From: Intoshia linei
Lineage: Eukaryota; Orthonectida; Rhopaluridae
Length of the DNA stretch: 38,666 nt
NCBI GenBank assembly: GCA_001642005.1
Contig: LWCA01000225.1
Location: forward strand, 1 to 38,666
Reading direction: 5' to 3'
Shown here: in pieces, positions 1 through 13,000 of the stretch
Numbering within the stretch: the stretch's first letter is position 1
Layout of the letters: every line of letters begins with the position of its first letter
Notes under the pieces: model-generated
The model's input: only the letters and a program-made list of their open reading frames with translations
Told to the model about the DNA's origin: nothing
The model's database searches: none
Program-made: the position numbers and the translations under genes

Positions 1-662
1 ATGATAAACATTGTGGAATATATTTTAAATTCAATAATTACCAGAACTTTGATTCTTTTCTATTTTATTTCTAGCTATTTGAATTCCCACACTTCAAAAC
101 TTATAAACTGATACTTAAGATATAAATATGAAGTATTTTTTAATAAATTTGGGCCTTTTTTTAAGATATAAAGGTAAAGTACTTTTATTAATTTGGGGCC
201 CTTTTTAATGAGGGACCCTGGGCTATAGCCCATATTGCCCATGTCTTAAAACGGCTCTGTAGTCAATACAATGTACAATTACATTTGTTAGATACAATTG
301 TACCACTAAATTTTATTATAGCTAATTAACAATTTTAACAATGCAATTATTGAACAAAATGCCTGTATAGGTGTGTTCAGTAATGTCTACTAACTACAAT
401 ATTACAATACGTCTTTTAAATTTCTAAATTTAATTTTTTGTGCTATTTGAAGTTTATGAGTTTTTTTAGAGCAGTACGAATTTCGTACTTAAATTTTCAT
501 TGGATAGTAAATTGAAAATACTTTTTACACTTATGGAAAATGTTTTTTAAATATTTGATTTAGGTTTATTTTTAAAAAAATTGGAAAAAAATTGGAAAAT
601 AACATTTTAAAGTTTAAGCTTAAAACGATTTAATTTTAAGTACTTTAATGCGTAATATTTAG
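1..662. other. Upstream myosin intron sequence; possible hAT-type terminus
   Basis: No exon is visible before the acceptor at 661-662, so this stretch is best read as intron. Around 179-262 the minus strand reads like the end of a hAT-type element (CAGAGCCGTTTTAAG, then GGGCTATAGCCCAGGG, a short palindrome). The matching other end was not found in the window. Confidence 0.4.
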
Positions 663-3600
663 ATTGATATAAATAAAAGAAGAGAAGCAGAAGTGAGTCA
701 ATTAAAGAAACAGTTGGAGGATTATCAATTAAACTCTGAAATGCAACTAACTATAATGAAAAAGAAGAACACTGAAATGGTTCAACAATTAAACGATGAA
801 ATTGACGAATTAAGCCAATCAAAGATAAAGTAATATACATACATGTTAACTTGTATTTTTATTCATGTCAACAAATTAATGACCGGTCAAATATGAAACG
901 TTTTATTGCAAACACGATGTGGTGTTTGAAATTTGGTAACTCTCAAAAAAAAACAGAATTTTTGTATGCTAACTTATATAATATACTACGCGATTTATGT
1001 TGGTGTGTGTGTCTGTGTGTTCAGTTTTATTTAAATAACTACCCGTCTTAGAATTTTATAAAGTCTACATTTCAATTACAGTTTTTTTCGGGCGTGTTCG
1101 TAAACATAATTTCAACCTCTCAAACTCAAATCTTACGGGTCAAAAACTTTAATTGTCCATCTTTTTGAAAATCAAACGAGTTGGAGAATTTAAAAAAATA
1201 TATTTCATCATTAATGCATTTAATCGTATATTTATTATTTGGTACTAGCAACATATGCATTTTCTGTCGTAATTTACCCAGATTGTACTTAATAAAATCT
1301 TATCTTACCCTAAAATTCATAAAAAAGACATGATAGAATTTAAAATAAATTATTAAATTACATTCATATCATCATGTTTTCAAGAATATTATTAGAATAT
1401 AATGATGAAAAATTTTGATATATCACATTAAACTCATGAAACTAGAAGAAAAATGTTTATTTAAAATCTAAAGAATCAATCTTTCCCACTATATTAACAT
1501 GTTTTACTATTTTAACTATCAAAACTAATTATAAGATAAATCTCAAACATTTTCTGGGAAGATTTTGATGGTATTATCACTATGTAATAATGTTATTATC
1601 CGTATATTATGTTTTAATCGTTATTGTTAATCGTTTTATTATGTACCCTATAATTTTTATTTAATTAAATTTAAAGGTAAAATAGGATTATATTTAGAAC
1701 AATTCTGGATAACTAATCTACCAAATATCTATGAATGCATCAATGTAGGACAAACATGCATTAATTAACATATTTTTATCACATTATTCACGTTCATTGA
1801 TGAAACATGTCACCAATCATTTTCAAATGCAAAAAGTTAACTTTTTTTGAAAATTCCAAGTAGATCAACATCACAATAGAATCCTGTTTACAATAAAAAG
1901 TTTCATATTTTTCTGCTGACTTTTGTAATAGAGTTGTGCATATATTGAAAATACTGTTTTGAAGATACATGTTATTTATGTAGAATAAAAATAATAATAA
2001 TAAACTAATACAGAATTGAGCGATCAAAAGCAGATTTGACTGAAAAATTAGCATATGTACAATACGAAAATAGTGCAAATTTAAAATCTAAGGTTTATAC
2101 ATTAAATACAATAATTTATATATGTTGCATAGAATGTGTACAACTGTGAAATGTACACATTATACGGACAAGTCGTAGAATGTATTTGACTAAGAATGTG
2201 TCTTAGACGCCAATTCAGAGTTAGATACATAATTAATGCTTTGCTAACAACGAATTTACCAATTTAGTTAAATTAACAAGCTCATGTGATTTTTAAATTG
2301 ATTTGTATTTGTAAAACTTTAATTTAATTAATATCAAACCATTAAATTACGATTTTTTTTGAACCAAACTTTCAAGAGGGGTTTTTAAGATTTTTAGAAA
2401 ACAAAATAATTAGTTATCAATGAGTTCTGTGTCAAATATCGTGTTTTCAGTTATAAATTTAATATTTAATAAATTGAATTAATTATTTTTAATCTTAATT
2501 TATTCATTACTAAGGATTAATTTTAATTTTAATAATATATCCTGCCTTGTTACGTTAATCTGTACTGTATACTGTACGACTTATCCATGAGATGTGTACA
2601 TTCTACGACTTGCCCCTGGAATGTGTACATTTCACAGTTGTACACATTCTATACGACATATACATTAATAAATTAATATAAAACCTTAACTATACATGAA
2701 AAATAGAACAACTTGGAAAAGAATGTTAGGGTCTATGAAAATAAAATTAATGATTTAATGGGGCAATTAAGGGAATGTGAAGAAAGCGTGGTAGATTTGG
2801 AAGGGGTGAAACAAAAGTATACTATTGAAGCCATTGAATTAAATGAAAAAATATCCATGGTTAAGGATCATCTTGAACAGTACACACGAGAAAATAAATC
2901 AATTAAACGTCAATTGGAAGAATCCAAGTATTGTATTTTATAATCTAATCATTATTTTATAATTTATAGGCAATCATTGGAAGAAGAAATTAAAGTAATT
3001 CAATAAAAATTTTAAATTGATATTAGTAGAGCCGAACTGGCCAAGCTTGAGGCCACCCAATAATTAAAAATAGGCCCATACAAATATTTTCCCTAGATAT
3101 TTGTAGTGCCATATAGCCATAGTTACCTCTCCATGACCTGGCGTGACATCTTAAATTTCATCAACAAAATTGTTATGATATTCAAAAATATACTTTTTTT
3201 AATGTTCAATATAGAAAAATAAGACCACCATTTTAAATTTTTTAGTAAGACCCCGAAGAGTGGTATCGGTGCGGTAACTTATGTTTAGACAATATATTGT
3301 AATATCAAAGTTAATGAGACAGCAAATTGATATTTTTCAATCTCGCGTGTTTAGTGTCGAAATAAAACAAGTATGGAATGCAGAACTCTTGAAGACGAAG
3401 TAAGTCACATTAGAGAACAACTTGAAGAAGAAAATGACAAATGTAGCGAACTCAATAGACATTTATCGAGAGTACAACAAGAGGCAAATGTATGGCGTCA
3501 GAGAGCTATGGGCGCCGAACAAGCTGCAGCTTCCGATAATTTGGGAGAATCACGTTTACAATCTAAATTGGTACAAAAAGAACAGGAAGTTGATGAAATG

Positions 3601-6600
3601 AAACAAAAAGTTTTACAAGCCGAAAAAGTTAAAAAAAGATTACAAATGGAACTAGAAGACTCCATATTAGAAACTGAAAGGGTAGAATATATTTTTTATA
3701 TTTTAAAATTAATATTTGTGAATATTTTTAGAGTACGGCGGGATGTAACCAAATTGAAAGAAAAAGTAAACAGCAACATCGGATTATTGAAGAGTTGAAA
3801 AATAAAATTACCTCATTGAATGTAGAGGTTGAATCGGAAAAAAAAGCTTGCAAAGAATTAACTGGTGAATCGGTAAAAATAAAGGCTCAATTAGTAGATC
3901 TCGAAGAAACTATTGAAAAAATTAAAAGGGATGAACGTCATAAAGTTGGTAAATTATTTTTTTAATTCATTTTAATTTAAATTTCAATACATAGTAATCA
4001 CATGTATATTTATTTTTGATTTTTGATTTATTATATGTGATTAATAAATAGATGAATGTGAAAATACAAACGACTTACTAAAGTTGTCGCAACGATCTTT
4101 AATTGAAAATGAAAATGTGCGAAAGAGATTAGAAAGCGAAAAAGATGATTTGCAAAATGCTCTAGAGGAGGCAGAGGTTTCTTTAGAAAATCAGGAAATC
4201 AAAATTAGTCGACTTCATGATGAAATTATCAACCTAAAAGCCATACATGATGCCATAATTAAGGATAAAGATGAAGAATTTGATATTACAAGGTAATTTA
4301 TTTTAAATAAGTAGTTTTTGTAGAGTGTTTTAACGGTGAGGCATTACTTTTTGAAGTTAAAATTTATGATAATTTAAGTGTCGGTAAAAGTTGACTTAAC
4401 ATGTTTGTATTTTAAATTTAGGCGACTGTCAGTATTCTAAATAAATGCTTCCACACTGATACTCATTTTCAGAAAATCATACTTTATATAAATAAGGATT
4501 ACATCCTTATTTATAGCATTCCGTTAGCGGGTCACACTTAAATTTGAAAATGTACCTGATTTGAATTGGGTATTCAGAAGAGGTGAATAATTTAGTGTTG
4601 TATTTAATGGAAGGCCGCTTATTTTAAAGTAGTATTTATAAAATTATATAAAACGACACAAAATCCTTACTTACAGGTTTTCAATTCATTTCGATAAGTT
4701 TGCGATAAATTTTTATGCATTAGCAGTACATTTCATAATTCACATCACATTTAATTTAATGTCAAGTGACGGGTCAATGCTAAAAAAGCTTTGGAACCAA
4801 TCCTTGATATGGTTGATAATAGTTAATAATAACATTTCTTATTGTAAGGTTGTTATGTAACATTTTTTATTCAATTTAATTTGTAGTATAATTAAATAAA
4901 TCCGGCTCGATAGAGCAAGGTAATGTTTTTACGAAGTACACACAAATGTCAAGCTAGTTAATATAAAATATTATTAATTTTGTCTATATATTCTTTGGAA
5001 TAATTTTTCTATAATATACAAAACTTTTTACATTGGTCACAAGGCTATACGAACAGATTAATAAGCCACATATTCCCCACATCTGTTATATATTAATGTT
5101 ATATAGAGTATCGTATAGTATAGTATATATAGTATAGTAACGATATAGTCATAATAAACATGATATAACTAATATTATACACACGTCTAGACGTAATCAT
5201 CAGAAAGCTATTGAAAGCATACATACATCATTAGAAATTGAATGTAAATCGAGAAATGAAGCTTTGCGAGTTAAACGGAAATTGGAAAATGAAATCGGAG
5301 AATTGGAAGCTCGCTTAGATAGTAGTGATAGACAAAAATCAGAATTTGAGTAATTTAAAATTTTATATTCAAAAATTATATATTATAATGCTAACACTTA
5401 TTAACCTTCCAACATGCCATCGATTTTTTTGGAAGGTTGAATACTGTGCTATTTTGATAATTACCATAAAATATTATGATAATTACGCGTGTAAAAACCA
5501 CAAAATAACCCAATTTTTTTCAAGTTATGTCAAAATTAACCATAATACTTGAATTGATACAATTTTTTAAAATTTAAATGGTTAAATTTATATTTTAAAT
5601 GTGTATTTTTTAATAAATAAATTATTATATAATTAATAAATATTAAAAATCTAATATATTAATATTAACAGAAGTCAAAATAAGAGATTAATATCTGAAT
5701 TGCGAGATTTTCAATTGAATTTGGAAAATGAAAGACACAATTTAATGGAATCACATAACCAAATTGAATCATTTACAAAACGCGAATTATGTTTTAATGT
5801 AATCATTTTAAAATGATTATAATAATTTCTTTTATTAGATAAATATGGAAGAATTAAACGAAGAAATAAAAACTTTGAATCGACGAAATAAATCAAGTGA
5901 TTTTGAAATAAAGGAAATGAGTATTTATATATTATATAATAATAATGTATAATACAATTAATTTAATTTAAGAAGCTTAAAAAAATAATATTTTATACTG
6001 TTGATAATAAAATATACATATATATAATATACAATTTGAAAATTCACAAAAATGTACAGTTTAGAACTTAAACTATTCATGATTGGTCGTTACTTTACTT
6101 GTATTCCAAAATATATGTATATGAGAGTTTTCGCTGTGAGTTAATAATAAATTAAATGTAAATTTAGATGAAAGAATGATTGATTTGACAAATACAAATT
6201 CTTCGTTAAATATAACAAAAAAGAAATTAGAAAATGATCTTGTGTCTTTACAATCGGAATTGGAAGAACAAAAAGTGGAACTGAAAGAATTTGAAGATAC
6301 AAATAAAATGCTAGAAAACGAACGCTTAAATGTGCAAAATGATATGAGCAAATTGAAGGAATCTCACAATTCACTAGAAAGAACTAAACTAACCCTTCAA
6401 GGAAAATTGAATCAATTTCAATCTAAATTCGATGAATTAGAGACGAATAAATCAATTTCTATGAAAAGAGCAACCAGTAAATATGACAAAAAGGTTACTT
6501 TATTTTAATAATTTTAATATGGCTATTTTATATTGCTATATTCAATGAATATTATTCATGTATGGAATTTAACCATTTATACATGTATAAATAAAATTTT

Positions 6601-7820
6601 AACCAGTTTTCACCTAATATGTATAATACAGTAATGTGACCACTATTCACGATAATCAGGAATTAAATAGAATTTAAATGTAGGGATTAATTATGCAGGA
6701 ATTAATTGTACTATATAAATGTATTGTTGTTTCCATATTTTTATATTTACATAATACTATTAATAATTTAAATGTGGTTTTAAATCGGGCTAACATAAGG
6801 TATGTAAAAATTAATAATATTGCAGTAATTTATAACAATTTTGATTATGTTCACATATTAATATAATTATATATTAATTCCGCATGGTATGTAAATTAAA
6901 TTATGTAATGATATTAACATCAATGTGAATGTATCTGAATATATTATAATATATTAATAATTATTAATATATAAATAATAAAAAAGTTTAATAATTAAAA
7001 TTAGATCCAAGAAATTGAATTCGAATTAGATGTAGAAAGAAAAAAATCAAATGAACATGAAAGAGGGTTGAGACGCTCAGAACGTAGATTACGTGAAATT
7101 ATTTTACAAATTGAAGATGAAAGACGTGGTCAACAAGAATTACATGAAACTATTGAAAAATTACAAAATAGAATTAAAATATTAAAACACCAATTAGACG
7201 ATTCGGTATATATTTAACCAATATATCAGCTATTTTAACAATAAGTTTCTTTATTATATGACTTAATTAATTACTTATGAATTATTTAGTTACTTAATTA
7301 ATTAGATTAGATCTGAGAAAAGACGTAATTTATCAAATATATACACCTAAAATGGCATTAGTGGTCACTATACCACTTACCCTACTTTCCAATTATTAGT
7401 TAGTCTGATGTTAGAAATACACTATACATATGGTTAAGATAAGGTTAAAATGCAGCATAAAATTTAATCAAACAAAAGTTGTTAAGTTGTAATTGGCAAC
7501 ATTAAAAACATTTTAAACGATTTCATTCTATCTGGTTGTTTTATTTCATAAATTAAAATTATAATATTTAGGAAGAATTGGCATCCATAAATCTTGCAAA
7601 GTATAGAAAGGTACAACAGCAATTGGAAGAAGTGGAGGACAAGCTAGAATCCTCTGAAGGGAATTTAATTAAAATTCGTGCAAGAAATCGAACTACTGCA
7701 AATTTTCGACCATCTAGTGTAGCCAGAAAGTATTCGAATAATTTTTTAACTGAATCTAACCTCACAAGGAACAACTCCAGGGCATCATCTCCAGATTATT
7801 CACAAATAAATAAAATTTAA
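663..7820 (+). CDS. Muscle-type myosin heavy chain, C-terminal rod (13 exons, 5' end outside window)
   Basis: Exons: 663-829, 2014-2092, 2707-2927, 2970-2994, 3355-3681, 3732-3948, 4052-4292, 5191-5349, 5672-5798, 5839-5920, 6168-6493, 7005-7205, 7572-7820 (stop TAA 7818-7820). All junctions are GT-AG and the phases join without a break to give 806 residues. The product is a continuous heptad coiled coil. From IDINKRREAE to HIREQ it lines up without gaps with the remembered insect muscle myosin rod, and the end carries the muscle-type NLAKYRKVQQ motif followed by a non-helical Ser/Asn-rich tail of about 45 residues. The rod packs into thick filaments. The motor, neck and first part of the rod lie upstream of the window. 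No frameshift or internal stop was found. The NLAKYRK ending favours a sarcomeric over a non-muscle type. The strong divergence suggests a fast-evolving lineage. Confidence 0.93.
830..2013 (+). other. Myosin intron (1,184 bp) carrying a dispersed-repeat fragment
   Basis: The intron runs from GTAATA at 830 to an acceptor CAG at 2011-2013. About 970-1200 is a copy of the main dispersed repeat (CATTTCAATTACAG, then AACGAGTTGGAGAATTT), also seen at about 9290-9590 and 17900-18080 in reverse and at 37780-38060. No coding signal was seen in the rest. Confidence 0.7.
2089..2688. mobile_element. TIR element (MITE-like, 600 bp) filling a myosin intron
   Basis: The two ends are inverted copies of about 90 bp. 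The left starts TAAGGTTTATACATTAAAT and the right, reverse-complemented, starts TAAGGTTTTATATTAATTT; both then share GAATGTGTACAACTGTGAAA and later AAGTCGTAGAATGT. A TA at each border would fit a Tc1/mariner-type target duplication. No transposase is encoded. The surrounding intron is 2093-2706, so the element makes up nearly all of it and the 5' splice site AAG|GTTTAT lies inside the left inverted repeat. Confidence 0.8.
2995..3354 (+). other. Myosin intron (360 bp)
   Basis: The donor is GTAATT directly after the 25-nt exon and the acceptor is TTTAG at 3353-3354. I see no gene, hairpin or clear repeat inside. Confidence 0.6.
4293..5190 (+). other. Myosin intron (898 bp) with simple TATAG-type repeat
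   Basis: The donor is GTAATT and the acceptor GTCTAG. It holds a short palindrome near 4490-4515 (AATAAGGATTACATCCTTATT split around its centre) and a degenerate TATAG microsatellite at about 5102-5150. No coding signal was seen. Confidence 0.6.
5350..7004 (+). other. Non-coding stretches between myosin exons 8 and 12
   Basis: The introns 5350-5671, 5799-5838 (only 40 bp), 5921-6167 and 6494-7004 are A/T-rich. The reading frames seen across them do not continue past the splice sites. No repeat or RNA gene was recognised. Confidence 0.5.
7206..7571 (+). other. Last myosin intron (366 bp)
   Basis: The donor is GTATAT and the acceptor TTTAG, phase 0. Nothing recognisable lies inside. Confidence 0.6.
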
Positions 7821-7827
7821 TTTTAAT

Positions 7828-7840
7828 AATAAATAATAAA
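7828..7840 (+). terminator. Tandem AATAAA polyadenylation signals of the myosin gene
   Basis: Two AATAAA hexamers (7828-7833 and 7835-7840) start 8 and 15 bases after the myosin stop codon. This is a very short 3' UTR position for a signal. In DNA this AT-rich such hexamers also occur by chance, so the assignment rests on position. Confidence 0.45.
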
Positions 7841-9886
7841 CTATAAATAATGTTAATCTTAATCTAATTTAACCTTTAAATTTAACTAAAATTTATATAA
7901 TTAAAGAATCAATTTATACCATTGAAACCCATATTTCTGTATTTCAAATATGTAAACAGTCAATTCCAATTTTTTCAAAATTTTAGAATGAATATTTCAA
8001 TTCAAAAAGTTCAAAAATATTGGTTGTCAATAAATTTTATTAAATTTATTTACTAATATTTATTATTATTATTAAATTATTAAATTAAATTTACAATAAT
8101 TCCACCTCATACATAATCTACTTATTGCTTTACAATTTATGCTAATCAGAATAATCCTTATTTTAAATTCTAGGACCATTAATTATTTCAAATTTTTGTT
8201 TTATAATAAATGTTAATTAAATAATTTTCAAAAAAAATAAATAATAAATAGTTTTTTTAAATTTGCTTGTTAATACTTAATTTTGTGACATTCAAAAATT
8301 TTTATGTATCTTAATTGAAAAAAGCTGTATTAAATGTAATCTTTTTTAAAATTTTAAACGAAAAAATTTTTCACTTGTCCCTCCACAACATCTGGAAAAT
8401 AAAAGGTTCGGAAACACTGGTCTAACCTAAAATAAAAATCTTTATGACGGTGATGTGATAAAAAATATTGTACTCCGTGGAGCTGCAGATTTGCTGGTAT
8501 ATCTCACAAAACATTCAGAAAAAAAGAAATTTCCAAATAAATAAAAATTATAAAATATTTAAAACAATGGTAAATGATGTTTCAAATGTTGTGGTTTATT
8601 TTGATTTTATAAAGATCGACATAAATATTAAACTTGACCGTTTTTTACAATATGGATAAAAGGTAAAATTATTAATTTAACTGTAGCATATACCATATAC
8701 ATAATGTAGCTTCATTGTAAGTGACACTTTAAATGCTCACCGCGAATTTAATATTAAATATTTTTATAAAATTTAAACGGCATTCTTTAAATTAAATAAT
8801 TTTAATTGATATTCTTTATACACTTTTCAATTATTAAAAAATGACATCCTAATGGGCTGCACTGTCTGCAGCCTACGACTAGTGAATTTCAGTTGTGTAA
8901 GCAACATAATGAAATTCACAATTTCAACGGTCAAATAGCCATATTAAAATTTAATAAATTAGACATCATTTGTAATTTCTATCGAAAATTTTAACGACAC
9001 TGTCACTGAAGAGATTGTGACATCAAAAAACCATCAAATGAAATTTAAAAATTGCTAAGGAATGAATTTTCACCCATATTTCTTTATTGGAAATGTGTAG
9101 ACGTTCACACTTCACTAACCGCACATTTTTTTACTTACTTACTCACTTTTTACTATTTTTCACTTATTCGGATTGAAATTTTTTGTGTGTGTTAACATAA
9201 TACAACTGTACCATTTGTAATTTTTTTAAATTCTAGGGCTGTTTTCATTAAAAACAGAAGGGTAATTTGTGGTTTTGGCCTTGAAGATATATTTTTTTTA
9301 AATTTAAATTTATAATAATGTTTATGATTTTAAAATCGGTATCAGCGTATATATTTTTATAAATTCTCCAACTCGTTTGATTTTCAAAAAGAGAAACAAT
9401 TTGGTTTTTTGACTATTAAGATGATAGTTTGGGAGGTTAAAATTTATCTTATTATACGTCCCGGAAAAAACTGTAATTGAAATGGAGACTTTATATTATT
9501 CTAAGACTGGTAGTTATTTTAATAAAGTGGAACACACACACAAACAAAAATCGCATACATATTATATAAGTTAGGATAAATTTTTTTTGCAGCCCCACCA
9601 ATTATTTTATATACTACCCGCCACTGATTAAAAGTAATTCGGCAACTATCTCCAATAAACGTTGGCGAGTCAGCACGGCTAACGTACCAAAAATTGAATT
9701 CGTTTGTTAGCCCAGCACAAGAAAAAATAAAAAATTAACAATAATAATTATAATAATAAAATAAATAAATTTATTATTTATTCCACTTAATTGACTTTAA
9801 GTGATTGTGAAAAGCCTAAAATGGTACAGATGCTTTTTTAAGCATACTAAAACCTAATTACTCTATTTTTTGGCTGTGTCTCACAG
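7841..9886. other. Intergenic, with reverse repeat copies and a hAT-like end
   Basis: At about 8385-8424 the minus strand reads CAGTGTTTCCGAACCTTTTA, the form of a hAT terminal inverted repeat; no partner end was found. At 9050-9105 and about 9230-9590 lie reverse copies of the main dispersed repeat. After the AG at 8870-8871 there is an open stretch of 40 codons on the plus strand ending in TAA, but nothing supports it as an exon. Confidence 0.5.
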
Positions 9887-9962
9887 TAGTCTAAATATAG
9901 ATGAAATTGTTAGCGAAATAGACGAAAACGTTCATAATTCGGAAATTATTCAAAAAATCTAA
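9887..9962 (+). CDS. Possible orphan terminal exon, unidentified
   Basis: A good acceptor (pyrimidine-rich tract, then TCACAG at 9881-9886) is followed by T plus 24 codons and TAA at 9960-9962. The predicted end is acidic and helical-looking (SLNIDEIVSEIDENVHN, then SEIIQKI) and its base use resembles the coding exons here rather than the flanking DNA. No upstream exon could be joined to it. It could be the last exon of a plus-strand gene, a decayed exon, or chance. Confidence 0.25.
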
Positions 9963-10063
9963 TCATCAACACCGAGACAATACACACACCATAATTTTGT
10001 ACTAGGATTATGTACCAGAATTAAATGTCAATATCAACACAAAGTGTAATGAAAAATAAAAGT

Positions 10064-13000
10064 TTATAGAACAATATCAAAACAATAATTATTTGCTTTT
10101 TGACTAATTTCATTTTGATCTTGAGTATTGACTTCTATGTCTAATTCCTTCTGTTTTTCCTTATCAGATCCATTTACAGTTTCAGCATCACTTTCAGTGT
10201 GATTATCAGTATTATTTACATTTGAATAATACAAAGGATTATTTCTGACAATAGGATTACTGTCTAAAGAAGATTGACAGGAATTTAAAAAAACTGACTG
10301 ATTAGAATTAATCATTGAATCCTTGCAAAAAAATAAATTATCATTGTTAATAATAGTAATAGGATACATACAAATGATGGGTTTAGAATAATTACTCAAT
10401 TTAATTTCAAATAAAAGATAATAACTTATATCAATAATGTTACAAAAGGCCAGACCAGACTCTGCCAAATACGCAGGTATTTGGAAATGAAAATTAGAAT
10501 TAATATTTTTTGATAAATTTGGAACTTCTGTATGATTTGCAGCAATAAAATCTTGACACAGTTCAATAAAATATTTATTTTTGCATTTCCTCGTAACCGA
10601 AGAATCAGACTCAACATTTACAGTTTTACCAAAATCAAAAACAATATTGGTATTCTTATCCAAATAAGAATTTAGAGATTCAAAAGTTCCTTTGTTATTT
10701 GATATTGTATTGTGTTTTTGATTAGCCAAAGTAGATGTACACTTTGTTCGTAATATTAAGGATATTGATAGTTCTGATATTGGTACAGTAGACTTGTTAA
10801 CGATTTCACTACAAATTTTTAAAGATTGTCCAATACTCACAATTTGACTATTGATTGTAAACGTATATTTGATTTTACCCATAAAATTTTTAAAAAAATC
10901 AAATTTCAACCTGTAAGTATTTTTAATAGTGTTTACATTTCTGAACTGTTCAAATTTTTCTAAATCTAGAGTACGGTCATATTTTTTTTTTAATTTATAT
11001 TTTTGAATGTTGGTGTTTAAATAATCAATTTTTACTTGTTTAGTGTTTTTCTTTATAAATTTTTTCATAATTTTGTTTAAATTATCTACATGTACACATC
11101 TTTCGTTGTTATAGTTGTAAGGGTTTATTTGTGAGTCTTTGATATATGTAAAATACTTTATTGATGGATTTATTTCTTGTTCAATAACACACACTTTATT
11201 ATTTATTTTGTCTTTACGAAGAACCAAGAATGGCTCGCAATTTATTATCGGGATTAAGTCACCTACAAGTAATAAACTTGCTTTAATTATATATGTTACT
11301 GATCCATTTTTTGCTATAAATGATGATGGTATATCACTTCGTGTTTTTATTGAGAATGGAACCTTGTAAATTCCTTTGTACAATTTTAAATATTCAGAAT
11401 TGGATTTTGATGGATGGGTTGAGGTACTTGAGTTTCTTTCATTTTTTTGTTTTCTTTGCATGGTTGAAAATGACCAATTTGATTCAAATATTTCTGTATC
11501 AATGGTATTCGCTTTAATGTCTTGAACGTCATTTCCTGGTTTTTCTTCATCGGTATTTGTGTCAAAAGAGAGATTCATTAAAAATGGACATTTTTCCGTA
11601 TTTGCAGATTTTTTCGAAATTGTATTATGCCCTTCAGTATCATCTGATGCAATTTTTTCATTTTCATTAGTGTGCTCTAGGTATAAAATGTAACTATTAT
11701 GATTTAAATTTCAAATTTTTAATAAGTTTAGCGAGTTAATCACTCAAATCTTTAGTAGTAAGGTAAAGTAATAAAGCCTAGATAAACCTAATTACCCTTT
11801 TTCGAAAATGAGAAAAGTCCTATAATTTTTTAAATTATGAATATTATCATTTATTGCAACCACAAAAAATTGCATTTTCATGATTAAAACCCAGATTACC
11901 TTTTCTTGAAAATGAAAAGAGTCTTAAAATTTTAAAAACAATTGTTATCCCATTTTTTTAATTTATTAGACCGAATGTGTGTATAATATTAAAAATAAAA
12001 TAAAAACAGTCAAATCCTAAAAATTGTTATAAATAGCATAAATTCCAGAAAAAATAAAATTATAAAAACCTATTTTGTCATTTTCAATGTGATGATATAT
12101 ATTCAGTACCAATTTAATAAATACTTAAAAATATCAATTATGTATCAATAATTAACGGAATCTTCACTTTATAAACATACTTCAGGCGAGTTTTACCAAT
12201 ATTGTAAAGGATTGTAATGAATATAAAAATTATAATAAAAAATTGTATTACTTTTAGTAATTCATTGTTGTTTTAATTTAAATTTTAAATAAATTGTTTT
12301 TAAAATGATAATTTAAGATTAAAAAATTGCGAAGGAATGAATTATATAAATTTTCACCCATATTTCATTATTGGAAGTGTGTAGACGTTCAATGCACATT
12401 TTTTTTTGAAATTGTAGAATCAATATTTACATTTTCAATTTTTATTTTAATCGGATTTATTTGAAAAATATTGGTTGAATATATTAAAAGTATTTTTCTC
12501 TGGGAATGCGTAGATTTCTAGGGTTGAAATTTTGTATTTATACACATATGTGACACACACAGACATTCAATTTTATATAAGTAAAGGATAATCAATTAAA
12601 ATAATGGATTCACATTAAAAATTATTAATATTATTAATTTAAAAAATTCACCCTAGGTAGAGCTAGCTGCTGTTTTATTTATGAAGAAAAAGACGTCGAA
12701 TTTTAAAATACAAAAATTTTGGGATTGTTGTTATAATCGTTAACATTATAATATGAATTGACATTTTATTTTAATTATTATAATTAATTTTCGACAAGAT
12801 TCGAGCACGGTATATTCGATCTGCGAGTAATAACGAAATTAAAAGTAAGCCAATGCGAAAAAAAGGTTATGAAATACTCATACTTTCACATATATAGATT
12901 TACAGTATGTATTAGTAAAATTAATATTTGTTAGTTATAATTACCTTTCAATTGTTTAGTCTTTAATTCACTTCTCAATACTTCAAGTAAAACCACATCA

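Noticed and set aside
1794-2078. 94-codon minus-strand frame
   Set aside because: It lies antisense to the myosin exon at 2014-2092 and extends into A/T-rich intron; it has no protein-like features.
5102-5150. Possible regulatory array of TATAG
   Set aside because: It is a degenerate microsatellite inside an intron, with nothing to link it to regulation.
11139-11517. Plus-strand frames of 76 and 65 codons
   Set aside because: They are shadows of the arrestin-domain exon on the other strand, which has recognisable domain motifs.
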